Part shown: in pieces, positions 31,905-32,970 of the stretch | Numbering within the stretch: the stretch's first letter is position 1 | Layout of the letters: each line of letters begins with the position of its first letter | From: Thermoproteota archaeon | GTDB lineage: Archaea > Thermoproteota > Nitrososphaeria_A > Caldarchaeales > Calditenuaceae | DNA length: 32,970 nucleotides | NCBI GenBank assembly: GCA_030550235.1 | Contig: JAUQPU010000004.1 | Location: 63,695-96,664 of the forward strand | Direction of reading: 5' to 3' | Notes under the pieces: generated by a model | The model's input: only the letters and a program-made list of their open reading frames with translations | The model's database searches: none | What the model was told of the DNA's origin: nothing | Position numbers and translations under genes: made by a program

Positions 31905-32792
31905 CTAGAGGTTCTGTCTCTCAACATTCTCGAGGAGCAGTTCAGCGCCCCTTCTCACAGCCTTGTCGTCGAGCCTGGCTGGGCCATAGAAGCGTAATCT
32001 ATGATTGACTGCGGCGAGTGCGAGGGCTAGAGCGTAGGCCCTATCTCCGGTCTCTAGAAGGCCGACCAAGTAGGCTCCACCTACGACGTCGCCCGCGCCC
32101 ACCGTGTCTACGACCTCATCAGCCCTAGCCATGCCTCTCAGAACTACTCCACCACTACAGACCCAGAGGCCATGTGTGATAGACGAGACTAGGACGTCGC
32201 ATCCCAGCGCCTCCGAGATTTTTACTGCGGCCTCCCGCGGACTTGAATAGCCGAAGACGCTATACTCCTCTTCGGAGAGCCTGAGCAGGCTGAGGCCTCT
32301 TAGCGTGTCGAGGCTTATCGGCTTCAGCTTGACCTGGTTATCTGGGCCCAGAGACCTCATCAAGCCCTGAGGGTCGAGGGCGACGACCCTGAACATCTTC
32401 ACGGCCTTTGCGATGAGCTCTGCTGAGATCTCGCCTATGACCGGCCCGAGATAGAGTGCTTCTGCGTCAATCTCCATCTGCTCTTGGGAAATGTCGCCGC
32501 ATCTTGAAGGAACCCACATCCTCCTCTCCACATCAAGCCTCTCAATCCTGAAGCGCGTGGTCTGGGAACCCTCCAAGACCCTGATATGCTTGGTCTCGAC
32601 GCCAAGCCTCCTAAGCTCCTCGAGCAGCCAGACACCGTCGGGCCCAACGTTGGAGACGGCTAAAGCCGTGTGGCCTAGCGAGGCGATGGTTAGACCCGTG
32701 TAGGTCGGCACGCCGCCTGGTGAGACCCTCCTACCCAGACGCGAGACAACCTCGTCGATAACCACGTGGCCTACGACTCCAACCCTCATCAT
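31905..32792 (-). CDS. PfkB-family carbohydrate/nucleoside kinase
   Basis: 295 residues, ribokinase fold. The N-terminal GVVGHVVIDEV and PGGVPTYTG (25-33) form the sugar-binding side, and DTVGAGDVVGGAYLVGLL (229-246) is the second PfkB signature: an anion hole with Asp235 as catalytic base. The family phosphorylates sugars, nucleosides or similar alcohols with ATP; SPGG and the short lid do not fix the substrate. The double ATG at 32792 leaves the exact start open by one codon. It lies 55 bases downstream of the 5S rRNA gene on the same strand, and no operon partner is visible on the other side, where the methyltransferase gene begins 102 bases away. Confidence 0.88.
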   Translation of the reverse strand: MMRVGVVGHVVIDEVVSRLGRRVSPGGVPTYTGLTIASLGHTALAVSNVGPDGVWLLEELRRLGVETKHIRVLEGSQTTRFRIERLDVERRMWVPSRCGDISQEQMEIDAEALYLGPVIGEISAELIAKAVKMFRVVALDPQGLMRSLGPDNQVKLKPISLDTLRGLSLLRLSEEEYSVFGYSSPREAAVKISEALGCDVLVSSITHGLWVCSGGVVLRGMARADEVVDTVGAGDVVGGAYLVGLLETGDRAYALALALAAVNHRLRFYGPARLDDKAVRRGAELLLENVERQNL

Positions 32793-32846
32793 CCAGGTTA
32801 CACGGGATATGAGGCCTGCTCAGCACAATAAATCTATGGTGCAGAT

Positions 32847-32968
32847 GGGTTGCCAGCACCCGACTTTCGCGCCCGCTCCCGCAAAGCACTACTCGCCGAG
32901 CGGGTGGGGCTTAACTTCCGGGTTCGGAATGGGACCGGGTGTTTCCCCCACCCTATGACCGGCAACCC
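32847..32968 (-). rRNA. 5S ribosomal RNA
   Basis: On the minus strand the ends GGGTTGCC and GGCAACCC form helix I over eight pairs. Inside are the universal CCCATTCCGAACCCGGAAG and GTTAAGCCCC stretches of loop B/C and the GCGAGTAGTG region, matching archaeal 5S rRNA of about 122 bases. The ends are set by the terminal helix and may be off by one or two bases. Only two bases remain to the right edge, so linkage to 23S rRNA cannot be judged. Confidence 0.96.
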
Positions 32969-32970
32969 AC

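Overview
The window is archaeal chromosomal DNA, most likely from a thermophilic TACK-lineage archaeon (Aigarchaeota/Thaumarchaeota/Crenarchaeota-like). Supporting evidence: a group II chaperonin (thermosome), the archaea-specific GatD/GatE amidotransferase pair, an ATP-dependent DNA ligase, beta-RFAP synthase (methanopterin pathway), a HemK2/Mtq2-type release-factor methyltransferase, two tRNA genes with introns in the anticodon loop, class III (type IV pilin-like) signal peptides, archaeal TATA boxes about 25-40 bases before leaderless or short-leader starts, and frequent TTG/GTG starts. The lineage is my inference; nothing here fixes the genus.

Layout. 1-2576 (minus): two coupled pilin-like surface proteins, the second with a long Thr-rich tail running off the left edge. 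2577-2799: divergent promoter region with a perfect 8+8 palindrome. 2800-4422: a membrane protein carrying a winged helix, three zinc-binding knuckle pairs and a nuclease-like C-terminus. 4440-5012: HemK2. 5143-6589: FAD and 2Fe-2S subunits of a CO dehydrogenase/xanthine oxidase-type molybdoenzyme with no large subunit beside them. 6720-7568: heme O synthase. 7572-10337: ADP-forming acyl-CoA synthetase fused to a GNAT acetyltransferase. 10460-10815: a retropepsin-like gene broken by one missing base. 10897-10989: tRNA-Glu. 11073-12698: thermosome. 12844-14224: endonuclease IV and GtrA. 14137-15576: gamma-glutamylcyclotransferase-like protein and beta-RFAP synthase, divergent. 15660-17992: DNA ligase coupled to an unrecognised coiled-coil gene that appears to start with CTG. 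17993-18482: a scar containing the 5' end of an archaeal ATPase gene and several hairpins. 18483-21811: a ten-repeat surface protein overlapping a signal peptidase. 21768-22840: DUF447-like protein and a small unknown protein. 22891-22997: tRNA-Leu(CAA), followed by an AT-rich EamA transporter and a four-helix membrane gene interrupted by an in-frame TAG. 24531-25427: TroA/BtuF-like metal/corrinoid receptor without a signal peptide. 25513-28733: gatD-gatE. 28738-29805: THUMP-SPOUT RNA-binding/methylase-like protein. 30106-31803: solitary AT-rich DNA methyltransferase. 31905-32792: PfkB kinase. 32847-32968: 5S rRNA.

Most genes are housekeeping (translation, DNA repair, protein folding, cofactors) with ATGA-type coupling in several pairs. 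The accessory parts are the pilin pair, the membrane/zinc/nuclease-like protein, the ten-repeat surface protein with its overlapping signal peptidase, the AT-rich insert beside tRNA-Leu, and the solitary methyltransferase. No CRISPR array, insertion sequence or obvious defence island is visible. The best candidates for undescribed biology are the 2800-4422 protein and the 18483-21811 surface protein/signal peptidase pair.
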